Under the pieces are notes generated by a model that saw nothing but the letters and a program-made list of their open reading frames with translations, ran no database searches and was not told where the DNA came from. A DNA stretch of 64,000 nucleotides from Symbiodinium natans. Its lineage: Eukaryota; Sar; Dinophyceae; Suessiales; Symbiodiniaceae. The DNA is taken from the NCBI GenBank assembly GCA_905221605.1, contig CAJNDS010000807.1, positions 1 to 64,000 on the forward strand, in the 5' to 3' direction. Both the position numbers and the translations under genes were made by a program. Every line of letters starts with the position of its first letter. The stretch's first letter is position 1. Shown here piece by piece: positions 45,627-56,284 of this stretch.

Positions 45627-48600
45627 GCGCTCAGGGGGTTGAGGGCTCGAATACAGAGGGGTTTGTGTAAAATAAGGAATGAAAGCCCACGCGCGGCCCG
45701 AAGGGCCCAAGCTCCGGACTTGAAGGCTCCACATCGGAGTGCAGCGAGCAGCAAAGCAGCCGCCCCAATGCAGCCAGCACCACAGGCAGGCAAGCAGCAA
45801 GCAGTTAGGTACCCAAAGCAGCAGGGGCAGGTTGCTGCGAGAGCTCGAAAGAACGCCTGTAGTGGCTTTCAAAATGGTTTCGTTCAGTCTTTTCAGGCAG
45901 GGATTCCAAGCCCGGTCCTAAGGGTCAGAGTTTCGGAAATTGAGTCGGGGCAGGGGAAGGGAGAAAAATCACATACACCTCGCCTGCACGCCTACAAGAG
46001 GGTAGGTTAAGTCGTATCTTCTTGTGTAAAGTCGTATCTCGGGCGTGTGCACACTGGCGATTCGCGAATTCCAAGATTGGTCAGAACTCACTTGCACCCC
46101 CAAGCAGAAGTCTCATTCACGCTGACAAAAATGTGCTCCCCTCCCGGGCGTGCGGTGACAAGTGTGTATTTTGCATGTGTGTCGAGAACATGCGCGTGCG
46201 GCGTGTGCACATTGGGGAAAGGCTTCAACATATGTCTCTGTGATGCGACTTTACGCGGGGTGATGTGACTTCGCTCGCAGCCGCGTGTCGCTGGGGAGAT
46301 GTGGCTTCACCCGCGAAGATGTGAGTTAACCTAGCCCCTTGTAGGGCCAGGCCCCTTTCAAGCCGCCCAGACAATTAGCAAGAACAGATAGGGCATGCGG
46401 GGCCAGCGCCTCCTCGAAGAATGCAGCCATCTAGCATCATCAAGTCCATGATGCTCCCTCATTGCCCACTCCATCGTATCCAAACTAGCGAGAGGCATTC
46501 GCAGGGTCCCCTCAACCCGAAGAAAAGGTAACGTCTGTTAGAATGCAAGCCGTTACTGAGTGCAGAGTCCAAGCCACACCCACCTTAACAGGAAAGCAAA
46601 AACGAGCATGGAAAGCAGCGACGATGAAGCAAGACTTCCAATAATTCTCCTCCTGCAGCTAGCAGCCGTAGCCAAAACCTTCCAAGCTTCCCTTCGCAGC
46701 AAACGGAAGGGTTCTGTGTCAGGGGCAGGCAGTCTCATCGGGGGATTCGTGGGCAGGCGATGGGAACGGTAAATCCCCTAGTGTTTCGAGCGCCTCATGC
46801 GGCTTGCTGCCGCATCATGCTTCATCATGCAGCATGATTCTGCATCATGCTGCATCGGATGGCGCCGAGCGCCTAGACAGCTCCCCAAGTGCGCGGGCTA
46901 CCCCAGGAGCCAGACCCTCGCAACCTGCACGCTCAGTCAACCGCTTTCTGAACATGACATTTCTGCTCAAAGAGTCCCTGAGCAGGCTGACGTGACTTCC
47001 CACCAAGACCGGTCAAATCAGACAGCGCATCATGTGCAGAAAGACTGGCTCACGTGTGACATGTTCCGCGGGGCAGGGTACACGCCAGAAGATGCCCTGA
47101 AGTTGTTTGCTGCTCCTGGGGCCCCTTGAGGCACAGCGCCTGTAGCAAAGTGTCATTTGCAGCTGCCTCACAACATCAAAAGCAGTGACGCCCCAAACTC
47201 TGTGTAGCCGTGTAGCCTCGCTTTCAAGAGGCCACCTGCCTGAAACAATGGGGCCTGGCAAATTTGCAGGTGTTCGTAAGGGGGAGCTGCAAGGCCGCCT
47301 TCGCTTCCATCCACGTCTCCCAACATCTACAGAATTCCGCACATCCCCTCTCTTTCGGTTCTTGCATCGTTTCTGGGTTCTTTGCGGTCCGGAGCCCTAT
47401 TTAGACGGTCCCCTTCTCCAACATATAAGCAGCATCAAACGTATGTGCGCCCCTCCTGTCTCTCCCTGGATCCAGGACGCCTGCAACAAGAATGGCCGCA
47501 GCCTCAACAACCGCAGAGTGCCGCAGCCTGCGAGCCTTTTCTCCTTCGCGCGCCGAGAAGTGCCGAGTCGACGTGTAGAGCCATCGCGAAGGGGAGGCGA
47601 TGCGCTTCCGTAGAGCTACAGCATTTACTCGAGTCACTGGAGCGGTTCTTCTTGTAAAGGTTTCTGAAAATCAGCTGGGGCTAGGAAACCCGCCAATCCT
47701 GCCCGGCACTGTCATATCTTCTCGGTTTGCGCGCGCAGCTTGAGCCAATTGCGTATGGCACAGGTGATGGTTCAGGGAGGCACCTCGCCAGTGAGTACCA
47801 TCCTTGCACGCAGTGCTCGGAAGATACACGAAGGCAGGTCTTCTCTGAAAGGCGAGCCTCCGTAATGCGAGCATGCCGGTTCCTTTCGGTTGGGGGCCTG
47901 GGGCAGCCATGGGAACTTTGCCTTTTTAAGGGTCTCAAAAGGAGAACTTGGGAGAATTGGCCTGAGGGGACTTCGAACCCACTCAGACCTCTTTCCTGTA
48001 AGGTCCTAAAGGGTTTCGGGAGCTCATGCATGCAGATGCTTTGCGAAGCGGGATTCGGGCCTTGTGGCACCCGTGGAACCCCCCCCAGTTCCAGTTCCGG
48101 ATGTTTGGGAGGGTTGGTTTGGGGAGGGCCCGGGCTCACTGCAGGTGCGGCGCACTCTGCCCAGGTCCCCCGTTTTCAGACAGGACGGTTGCGAAGACTC
48201 CTCACAGCCTCGAAACAGCAAGGAACACAAAGCTGCCAAAGTGGTTTGACAAAAAGAGGGCTCTCTTTTGGCATAAGCCTCCGGGATGCTGAGAGCACTT
48301 GTCATGAGCAGCGTCGATGGTGCTGCTGTAAATGTGAGCGGGTTCAGGCTGCCCAGGGCATGCAGGTGGTTCGCTTGTATCCCTTTCATGTGAAAATCAC
48401 TTGAAATCGGAATCGGAGGTCGTAGGTTCCGTTCTTGAGCTGATGTCCGGAGAGCCCCCATTTATGGTCCGTTAAGACCCCCCAAAAAGTCTTTCCCCCC
48501 CCCCCCGAACCTGAAGGGGTTTCGGAAAGAGGTTATAAGGCAAGAGCCGTAGCTCCAGCGGCACCAGACCTCCAAAGCCCCCTCCGTGCTGCCGGGCGGG

Positions 48601-49376
48601 ACATCCTCCGCATCGGAGCCCCCATGCCTTGAGCAGCTGGGTGGGTGCCCTACACAGATGTGTAAGATCCCTGCCTGAGGTCCTTTCAGGGAAGAGCGTG
48701 GGCTCGTAGCTTCTCCAGACGCAGCGGCCCTGTGCCGTCATAGAGTCATATGCAGACTGCCTTCGACGGGTCGTCAATTGTGATTCTCTGAAGCACAGCC
48801 CCGGCACATCCCCCACCGAAACTCCCAAACCCCCCAAAAACTGCCCTGCACCGTCACTTCTTTTCGGTTTGCGCGCGCGCATCTTGAGCTCATCGCGTAC
48901 GGCACAGTCGATGGTTCAGGCACCTCGAAAGTGTGTGCCATCCTTGCTGAAAGGTGAGCTGCGGTAATGCGAGCATGTCTTTCATGCCAGCAGCTGCCGA
49001 AGGGGACCAGGGAACCTGGGTTCGGGCAAAGGCGCCCGCAGAAACTTTATCGGTTTCTGAGAAAGTTTCTTACGGGTCCCAAAGGGGACCTTTGGGGGGC
49101 TTCGCCTATAAGTCCTAGGTACGAAATTGAGGGGTTACCAGAACGAGGGAACGAAGGTTCCATAAGGCAAAGAGCCCTGGAAGAGGCCCAGCCAGGCACC
49201 AGAACTCCAAAGCTCCCGTGCCGCCAGGTGGGTTGTCCAGCTTCTGCGAGCTTGCCCCAAGATCCCACTCCCCATATTCAGCAGGGTAAACGGTAAACGC
49301 ATCGTAAACGCGAGCAGGCTAGTGATACGAACGGCCTGGGAAAATATTGTGTTCCGTGCGTGGGTCTTGGCCCGAG
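45627..49376. repeat. Repeat-filled intron block with MITE
   Basis: Shares 45.7-47.2 kb with 1.6-2.9 kb and 51.5-52.5 kb, interrupted by the MITE at 45995. It then has a GTCGAC-core module (47510-47660), sequence resembling 16.0-17.6 kb, and from about 49.12 kb the ~1.96 kb tandem unit. Confidence 0.6.
45995..46341. mobile_element. 347-bp MITE-like DNA transposon, TA target site
   Basis: Two paralogous sites (near 1993 and 51732) read GCACGCCTAGGGCCAGGC without interruption. Here the same sequence is split after CTA by 347 bp and TA is repeated on both sides (45993-45994 and 46342-46343). The ends are inverted repeats, CAAGAGGGTAGGTTAA against CAAGGGGCTAGGTTAA, and similarity continues inward for about 48 bp with recurring AAGTCGTATCT-type motifs. 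There is no transposase. TA duplication fits a Tc1/mariner-type non-autonomous element. Confidence 0.88.
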
Positions 49377-49456
49377 GCGCGACCCCGCTCTTCATCGCAG
49401 TGCAGAAGGGCCAGCTGGAGTGCCTCCGGGCGCTGCTGAACGCCGGCGCCGACAAG
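49377..49456 (+). CDS. Ankyrin-repeat exon, type A (gene 2)
   Basis: Reads ATPLFIAVQKGQLECLRAL then LNAGADK. It differs from the 51347 copy by one alanine-to-valine change in helix 1. Acceptor CCCGAG|GC, donor AAG|GCGGCG. First exon of a ~1.97 kb tandem pair. Confidence 0.66.
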
Positions 49457-51346
49457 GCGGCGGGGGGTTGTAGGGCTCGGTTTCGGAGGTTTGCATGGTT
49501 TGCAAAATAAGATAAATACGGGACATCTCGTTGAATGCCTCAGCCATGGCCCGAAGGGCCCGACCACCACACCGGAGTTGCAGAACTCAGGCCGTCCCTA
49601 AATGCCAAGATGAGACAGGGATCCCCAAACTCTACTCGAGCAGCAATGGCCCACAACCCCAGCGCAGCCCGCACCACAGGCTGGCAAGCAGCAAGCAGTC
49701 AGGTACCCAAACTTAAAAAAACAGCAGGGGCAGGTTGCGGCGAGAGCTCGAAAGAACGCCTGGCAGCGGCTTTCAAAGTGGCTTTGTTCAGAGCCTTCTA
49801 TTTTTTTCAGAAGGCCTTCGTAAGGGGGAGCTCCAAGGTGCCTTCTCTTACATCCACGTTTCCGAAGACTGCACAGTGACCACCATCCCCTCTATTGTTG
49901 ACGAGACCGTGACGAGACCCTCTCAAAAAGAGCTATGTCTAAGAAGATGTCCGGGCCCGTATTTAGAAGCCCTGCCTCGAAGCACCTCCCGAAATTTGTG
50001 CACCTTCCTTCCCCTCCGGTCCAGGATGCTCGTGCGAACGATGGCCGGGGCCTCTAGGGCCGCAGTGTGCCAGCCTTCGCTGTTTTTCTCCTTCGCGCGC
50101 CGAGAAGCGCCGAGTCGACATGCACAGAAACGGGGATTTTTTGGAGGGTTGGCCTACTGAGACCTGTTCCCCCTACCTGTTTCCTAATGGGGTCCTAAAA
50201 CGCTCCGGGGCTCACGCATGCGGCTAACTTGTGTGAAGCCGGGATCTGGGCCTTGTGGCAAGCAGGCGGAACCCCCCTCAATTCCGCCAAGCCAAAGGGT
50301 CTGAAAAGGGATGTTTGGGATGGTCGGGGTTTGGGGCTGCCCAGTGGGGTGGGTCACTGCAGGCGGTTCATGTACCTTGAAGTTCCTTGAAGGGTGCACG
50401 CTGCCCAGGTCTTTCATGAGGTTCCTGACGTCTTGGGGAAGCCCCGATTTCAGACCCCATGCCGATTCAGAGCCCAAGAAGGTTTTAAACGAGCGCCGCT
50501 CCAGGCCAACCTGAGGGGTTTGCGTGGGAAGGCGGGGAGACAGAAAGGTCGAAGGCACACAGCCATGGCATGCCCGGAAACCTCCCACTAAGACTCCAAA
50601 GCCCGTCACAGCTGGAGCATGCCCTGCAAAGTTGAGCCTTGACAGGGTCCAGGCTGCACTTTTCCTTCGACCATGCTCCCCAAGGGTTTGAATCTATTTT
50701 TTGGCCACTCTCTGGGCGGCCATTGAGCAGACACGTGGGTGAGGTAATGCAAGCTTAGAGTGCAAGCATGGTGTATGTGGTGTATGTGGAGTCTGCTCCC
50801 TGAAAATCGGGAGGTGCGTTTGTCCTGCGGGGGCCGAACTTGGTTTCGGCCTGTGGTGCTCGTGGGAATCCCCCCAGTTCAGTTCGTCAAGGGCTCTGAA
50901 ATAGGATGCTTGGGGGGGGGGGGGGGGGGGCGGGCTGGAGCTGCCTGGGGCTCACGCACGCAAGTCGGTTTATGCAAGCACGTGCACACCTTGAAATCTG
51001 AAGTTTGCGAAGGTCCGTTCTTGAGCTGACGTTTGGAGAGCCCCCATTGAAGACCCATTAGGACTTTGCAAGATCCTCCCCCCTTCACACCCCGAATTGA
51101 GGGGTTACCAGAACGAAGGAACGAAGGGTCCATAAGGCAAAGAGCCCTGGAAGAGGCCCAGCCAGGCACCAGAACTCCAAAGCTCCCGTGCCGCCAGGTG
51201 GGTTGTCCAGCTTCTGCGAGCTTGCCCCAAGATCCCACTCCCCATATTCAGCAGGGTAAACGGTAAACGCATCGTAAACGCGAGCAGGCTAGTGATACGA
51301 ACGGCCTGGGAAAATATTGTGTTCCGTGCGTGGGTCTTGGCCCGAG
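49457..51346. repeat. Repeat-filled intron block
   Basis: One ~1.97 kb unit: GTCGAC core (50115), GGTTCGGGCC-type modules and a long G tract (G19 at 50912-50930). No gene is supported. Confidence 0.6.
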
Positions 51347-51426
51347 GCGCGACCCCGCTCTTCATCGCAGCGCAGAAGGGCCAGCTGGAGTGCCTCCGGG
51401 CGCTGCTGAACGCCGGCGCCGACAAG
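51347..51426 (+). CDS. Ankyrin-repeat exon, type A (gene 2)
   Basis: Reads ATPLFIAAQKGQLECLRAL then LNAGADK, the consensus type A protein. Acceptor CCCGAG|GC, donor AAG|GCGGCG. Confidence 0.66.
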
Positions 51427-54052
51427 GCGGCGGGGGGTTGTAGGGCTCGGTTACAGACGTGTGTGTAAAATAAGGAATGAAAGCCCACGCGCGGCCCGAA
51501 GGGCCCAAGCTCTCTGGCAAGCAGCAAGCAGTCAGGTACCCAAAGCAGCAGGGGCAGGTTGCTGCGAGAGCTCGAAAGAACGCCTGTAGTGGCTTTCAAA
51601 CTGGTTTTGATCAGAGTCTTTTTCAGAGGCCTTCGCAGGGATTCCAAGCCCGGTCCTAAGGGTCAGAGTTTCGGAAATTGAGTCGGGGCAGGGGAAGGGA
51701 GAAAAAACCACATACACCTCGCCTGCACGCCTAGGGCCAGGCCCCTTTCACTCGAAGAATGCAGCCATCCAGCATCATCAAGTCCATGATGCTCCCTCTA
51801 TCCAAACTAGCGAGAGGCATTCGCAGGGTCCCCTCAACCCGAAGAAAAGGTGACGTCTGCCAGAAGGCAAGCCGTTACTGAGTGCAGAGTCCCAGCCACA
51901 CCCACCTTAACAGGAAAGCAAAAACGAGCATGGAAAGAAACGACGATGAAGCAAGACTTCCAATAATTCTCCTCCTGCAGCTAGCAGCCATAGCCAAAAC
52001 CTTCCAAGCTTCCCTTCGCAGCAAACGGAAGGGGTCTGTGTCAGGGGCAGGCAGTCTCATCGGGGGATTCGTGGGCTGGCGATGGGAAGGGTAAATCCCC
52101 TAGTGCTTCGAGCGCCTCATGCGGCTTGCTGCCGCAGCATGCTTCATCATGCAGCATCATTCTGCATCATGCTGCATCGGATGGCCCCGAGCGCCTAGAC
52201 AGCTCCCCAAGCGCGCGGGCTACCCCAGGGGCCAGACCCTCGCAACCTGCACGCTCAGTCAACCGATTTCTGAACATGACATTTCCGCTCAAATAGTTCC
52301 TGAGCAGGCTGACGTGACTTCCCACCAAGACCGGTCAAATTTGACAGCGCATCATTTCTAAAAAGACTGGCTCACGTGTGACATGTTCCGCGGGGCAGGG
52401 TGCACACCAGAAGATGCCCTCAAGTTGTTTGCTGCTCCTGGGGCCCTTTGAGGTACAGCGCCTGTAGCAAAGTGTCATTTGCAGCTGCCTCACAGTGTCA
52501 AAAGAAATAAAGGCAAGGCGCCCCCAAACTCCGTGTAGCCGTGTAGCCTCACTTTCAAGAGGCCACCTGCCATGAAACACTCGGGCCTGGCAAAATTGCA
52601 GAGCTTTTTCAGAGGTGTTCGTAAGGGGGAGCTCCAAGGCCGCCCTTGCTTCCATCCACGTCTCCCAACATCTGCAGAATTCTGCACATCCCCTCTCGTT
52701 TTGTTTTTTTGCATCGTCTCTGGGTTCTTGACGGGACCCTCTCGACAAGAGCTCTATCTGAGAAATGTCCGGAGCCAGACTTAGACGGTCCCCTTCTCCA
52801 ACAAAAAAACATCACATGGGGTGTGCGCCCCTCCTCTCTCTCCCTGGTTCCAGGACGCCTGCCGGAAGGATGGCCGGGGCCTCAAAGGGCCGCAGAGTGC
52901 CGCAGCCTTCGAGTCTTTTCTTCTCTTTCGTGCGCCGAGAAACGCCGAGTCGACGTGTAGAGCCATCGCGAAGGGGATGCGATGCGCTGCCGTGGAGCTA
53001 CAGCAAATACTGGAGTCACTGTAGTGGTTCTTCTTGTAAAGTTTCTCAAAATCAGCTGGGGCTAGGAAACCCGCCAAAACTGCCCGGCACTGTCATATCT
53101 GCTCGGTTTGCGCGCGCAGATGCGAGACTGTCAGTTCCTTTCGGTTGGGGTCTCAAAAGGAGAACTTTGGAGGGTTGGTCCGGCGCGGGGGGTTTCGAAC
53201 CGGGGTTCCGGGATTTCACGCGTGCAGATGCCTTGGGAAGCCGAGTGTCGGGCCTTGTGGCATTCGTGGGAACCCCCCCCCCCTCCCCGGTTCCGCCCAG
53301 GGACACGGCATGTTTGGGAGGGTTGGTTTGGGGCTGTCCGGGCTCACTGCAGGCGCGGCGCGCTCTGCCCAGGTCCCCCCGTTTTCAGACAGCCCAAAAA
53401 CGTCTCAATTGAGCGCCCCTGCGTTTCTTCGACCACACACGCTCTCCAAAAGGTTGAATGAATCTCTTTTTTTGCCGCGCTCTGGGTGGCCATGGAGCAG
53501 ACACGCGGGTCAAGCTGTGGAGGCAAACTCAGCCCAAGCTTAGATTTTCTAACGCCAAAACTGCACCAAACCTCAAGTCCCAAACGCGCTACATCTTCAG
53601 CTCTCAACCCTCAGCCCCGTGGACCGAGGCTGTCATCGTGAAAACAACACAGCCTTCTGCTCCAGGTTTAAAATCTATAGGGAGAAATGATTCACATCGG
53701 CTCGCCGCTCGGAATCAGAACCTTAGGATGCGCCTGTCCTGCGCTTTGCGTGCAGCTGGAGGTTTCACTAGCTCGGGTCCCGCGACCATTCCGGATCCTT
53801 TCAAGGCCCTGTTCAGAATAGAGGGCTTTCGTCAAAAGAGCAACTCGAGCCGAACGGGTGGGTTTGCTCCTGAGCGCGAGTCCTTGAGTTGGTTCCCGGA
53901 AACCAGCCGCTCAAGCGGAACCTCTAGACCCTGGACCTTCCAAAGCGGGCCAAATCGTGGCGAGCTTTTTTGGGGAGATCTTTCCGCAATTGTGCCCTCT
54001 TTCGCGCTGCGCAGCATGGCACTCGGTCCGGTGTGCGAAGCCTCGGCCCGAG
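51427..54052. repeat. Repeat-filled intron block
   Basis: Copy of the 1.7-4.6 kb arrangement: empty MITE site (51732), single-copy version of the 57-bp repeat (51908), CATGC-rich tract (52114-52183), GTCGAC-core module (52885-53050), then the upstream half of a type B unit. Confidence 0.6.
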
Positions 54053-54132
54053 GCTGGACCCCGCTCCACGTCGCAGCGGAGAGGGGCCACCTCGCGTGCC
54101 TGGAGGCGCTGCTCCGCGCCGGCGCCGCAAAG
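54053..54132 (+). CDS. Ankyrin-repeat exon, type B (gene 2)
   Basis: Reads WTPLHVAAERGHLACLEAL then LRAGAAK. Acceptor CCCGAG|GC, donor AAG|GCGCGA. Downstream, the CTGCAACGGGCATGG stretch present after other type B exons is deleted, so only the exon and its junctions are fully kept. Confidence 0.66.
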
Positions 54133-56207
54133 GCGCGAGGGTTTGGGGCCGGCTCCGAAAGCAGCCGCTTCCAGCCGCTTCCAGTACAGAGTGGCAAAAC
54201 GGAGTCAAGGAGAGAACTGCTGCATCAGTGAGATGCTTCAACCTGAAACTTCCTCTCCTGTACCCAAAGGTCCCCCCAAGATCCCATGCCCTCAAGAAAG
54301 AGTAGCAGCTGGGGCGAAGACTGTTTGGGTACCTCAGCCGGACTTTCTCGGGCTGGTCGGGCAGCCCTTTCAAGGAAGAGCTTCGTAAAGCGAATGGCTC
54401 TTCCTGACGCTGCTACCCTGCGCCATCCTGCGCCGTCATATGAAGCCTGGCTTGCACGGTCAATCCCTCCAAAGCTTGCACTCTCTTACTCTCTGTCAAC
54501 CGTGATTCCATTTTGAGTCCAATGAGAGCGAGGAAAGGCCCCACGAGAACATGTTGGGGAGGCATGCCAGCCTAGAACTGGGGCGAAGGGGGTGCGGCCT
54601 GCATCGGCCTGCGGCAGGATTGGCTCCAAGTGCCTCCTCGATTAGGCAGAACTCCCACACGTCCGGGTAACCCCGGGTTCGGACCCTCGCAAGCCCCATG
54701 CTGCGTCAATCGTGATTTGGCTGACTTCCCAGACGTTCTCCGGAGAGAGTGGCGCACATCCATCAACAAAAGACAAGGTCTAAGGAAGCGGAGGGCCCGC
54801 AGCGGTCCTGAGAAATGGCCTCACCGAACGGGAGGCCCAAAGCTACCAGGGGCCATGAAGGAAAGACTTCGCAAGCTCTTATCGGCCTCACATTCGACGA
54901 GTCGCCCGCAATGAAACGATGGGGCATGCCGCCTTCGCTTCCACCCACCACATCTCCAAAGAAGCTGCACGGCGCGCGCCATCTGCCGATCCCCACGCCT
55001 TTTAGATAGATACCGATCCACACGCCTTATAGATAGATACAATACACACGCATCGTTCCTGAAGTGTTGACGGGACCCCCTCAGAGCAAATCTATGTTTT
55101 GTTATAAGTCCCCCACCCATACCTAGACGTTTCCCATCTCCAACATAAGCCTTGCCTCGAAAGCACCCTCCCGAGTTGCACGCCCGCTTTTCCACCCCCC
55201 TGGTGCCAGGACGCTCGCCTGGAGAGCGGCCCGGGGCCTCAAGGGCCGCAGAGTGCTGCAGCCTTCGCTTGTTTTTTTTTTCTTTCCTTCGCGCGCCGGG
55301 AAGCGCCGAGTCGACGTGCGCAGAAGGCAGGGGATCGCAGGGGGAGCATACACCCATCTCGAAGGGGGAGGCGATGCGCTGCTGCAAAGCTACGGCATAT
55401 ATACTGTAGTCACTGTAGTGCCTCTTTTTGTCGAGGTTTCTGGACATCAGCCGGGGATGCTGGGGCTAGGGCGATTGAAACCAGCGGCTCTTTACTGTAA
55501 ACGTCGGTTGGCAATACCCCCATTCAGACACAGAGAGGTCCAGAAATCTCAGCTTCCGATGTCCCCCCAAAAACTGCCTGGCACTGTCACTTCTTCTCGG
55601 TTTGCGCACACATCTTGAGCAAATCGCGTATGGCACAGTTGTTGTTTCAGGGAGGCACCTCGAAAGTGCGCGCCATCCTTGCAGCAGGAGTGTTGCAAGG
55701 CTCGAAAGATGCATTCCCTGAACCGACAGGCGAGCTTCCGAAATGCGAGCATGTCGGTCATGCTAGCAGCTGCCGAAGGGGAACAGGGGACCAGGGAACG
55801 GGCCTGGGCATCCGTGGGAACTTGTCTGGGTCTTCTCACCTACTCAGACCTATTCAGAGATTTTACCTAACTGAGGTCCTATGGAGGGAACCGGGACTCA
55901 CGGAGATGGTTCGCACTCCTCTTTTGTATTCATAAAGTATACACGTTCGCCTTGAACTCTGAAGAATGCGTTCTCCTCAAGCCACCCCACCAAAAAGTCT
56001 GACTTGGGTAGCCCGGCTTTCAGGTGTCCTTCCCCCCGGCCGTGGGGGGAAGACGGAAAGGTCTATAAAGCATGTAGCCTCTGCATCCCCGCAGCAACTC
56101 CAAAGCCCTCAAAGCTGCCAGCATTAGCTTTATTGGCCTCAGCGGCAAAATGCTTGGAACGCTGCAAACGCGAGCAGGTTGAAGCTTGTGTTGGGTCTTG
56201 GCGCGAG
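54133..56207. repeat. Repeat-filled intron block
   Basis: Short type B tail, then the block 54512-55382 identical to 40711-41581, then a GTCGAC-core downstream segment that resembles 8.6-9.2 kb and leads to the next type A exon. Confidence 0.6.
54512..55382. repeat. 871-bp block identical to 40711-41581
   Basis: Right-hand partner of the identical pair. Its left boundary falls where a type B tail (ATTCCA) meets TTTGAGTCC, its right boundary inside the GTCGAC-core module at CGATGCGCTGC. Confidence 0.88.
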
Positions 56208-56284
56208 GTTGGACTCCGCTCCACATCGCAGCGCAAGGCCAGCTGGAGTGCCTCCGGGCGCTGCTGAATGCCGGCGCCGACAAG
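56208..56284 (+). CDS. Ankyrin-repeat exon, type A, one codon shorter (gene 2)
   Basis: Reads WTPLHIAAQGQLECLRAL then LNAGADK. It is 77 nt: one codon is missing between AAQ and GQL, so the reading frame is kept. Acceptor GCGCGAG|GT, where the others have GAG|GC, and donor AAG|GCGCTC. The in-frame codon loss argues that frame has been under selection, though one event is weak evidence. Confidence 0.6.

Larger units (their letters stand above)
49120..51440 (+). repeat. Tandem ~1.97 kb unit carrying an ankyrin exon
   Basis: The segment from GAAATTGAGGGGTTACCAGA (49122) through the ankyrin exon repeats from about 51092, moving the exon from 49377 to 51347. It is the same unit as the 22.85-25.2 kb pair. 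The downstream sequences of the two copies diverge soon after the second exon, at GTTACAGACG. Confidence 0.82.

Noticed and set aside
46022-46243. 73-codon frame within the MITE
   Set aside because: No transposase motif. The element is only 347 bp and the frame overlaps its terminal repeat structure.
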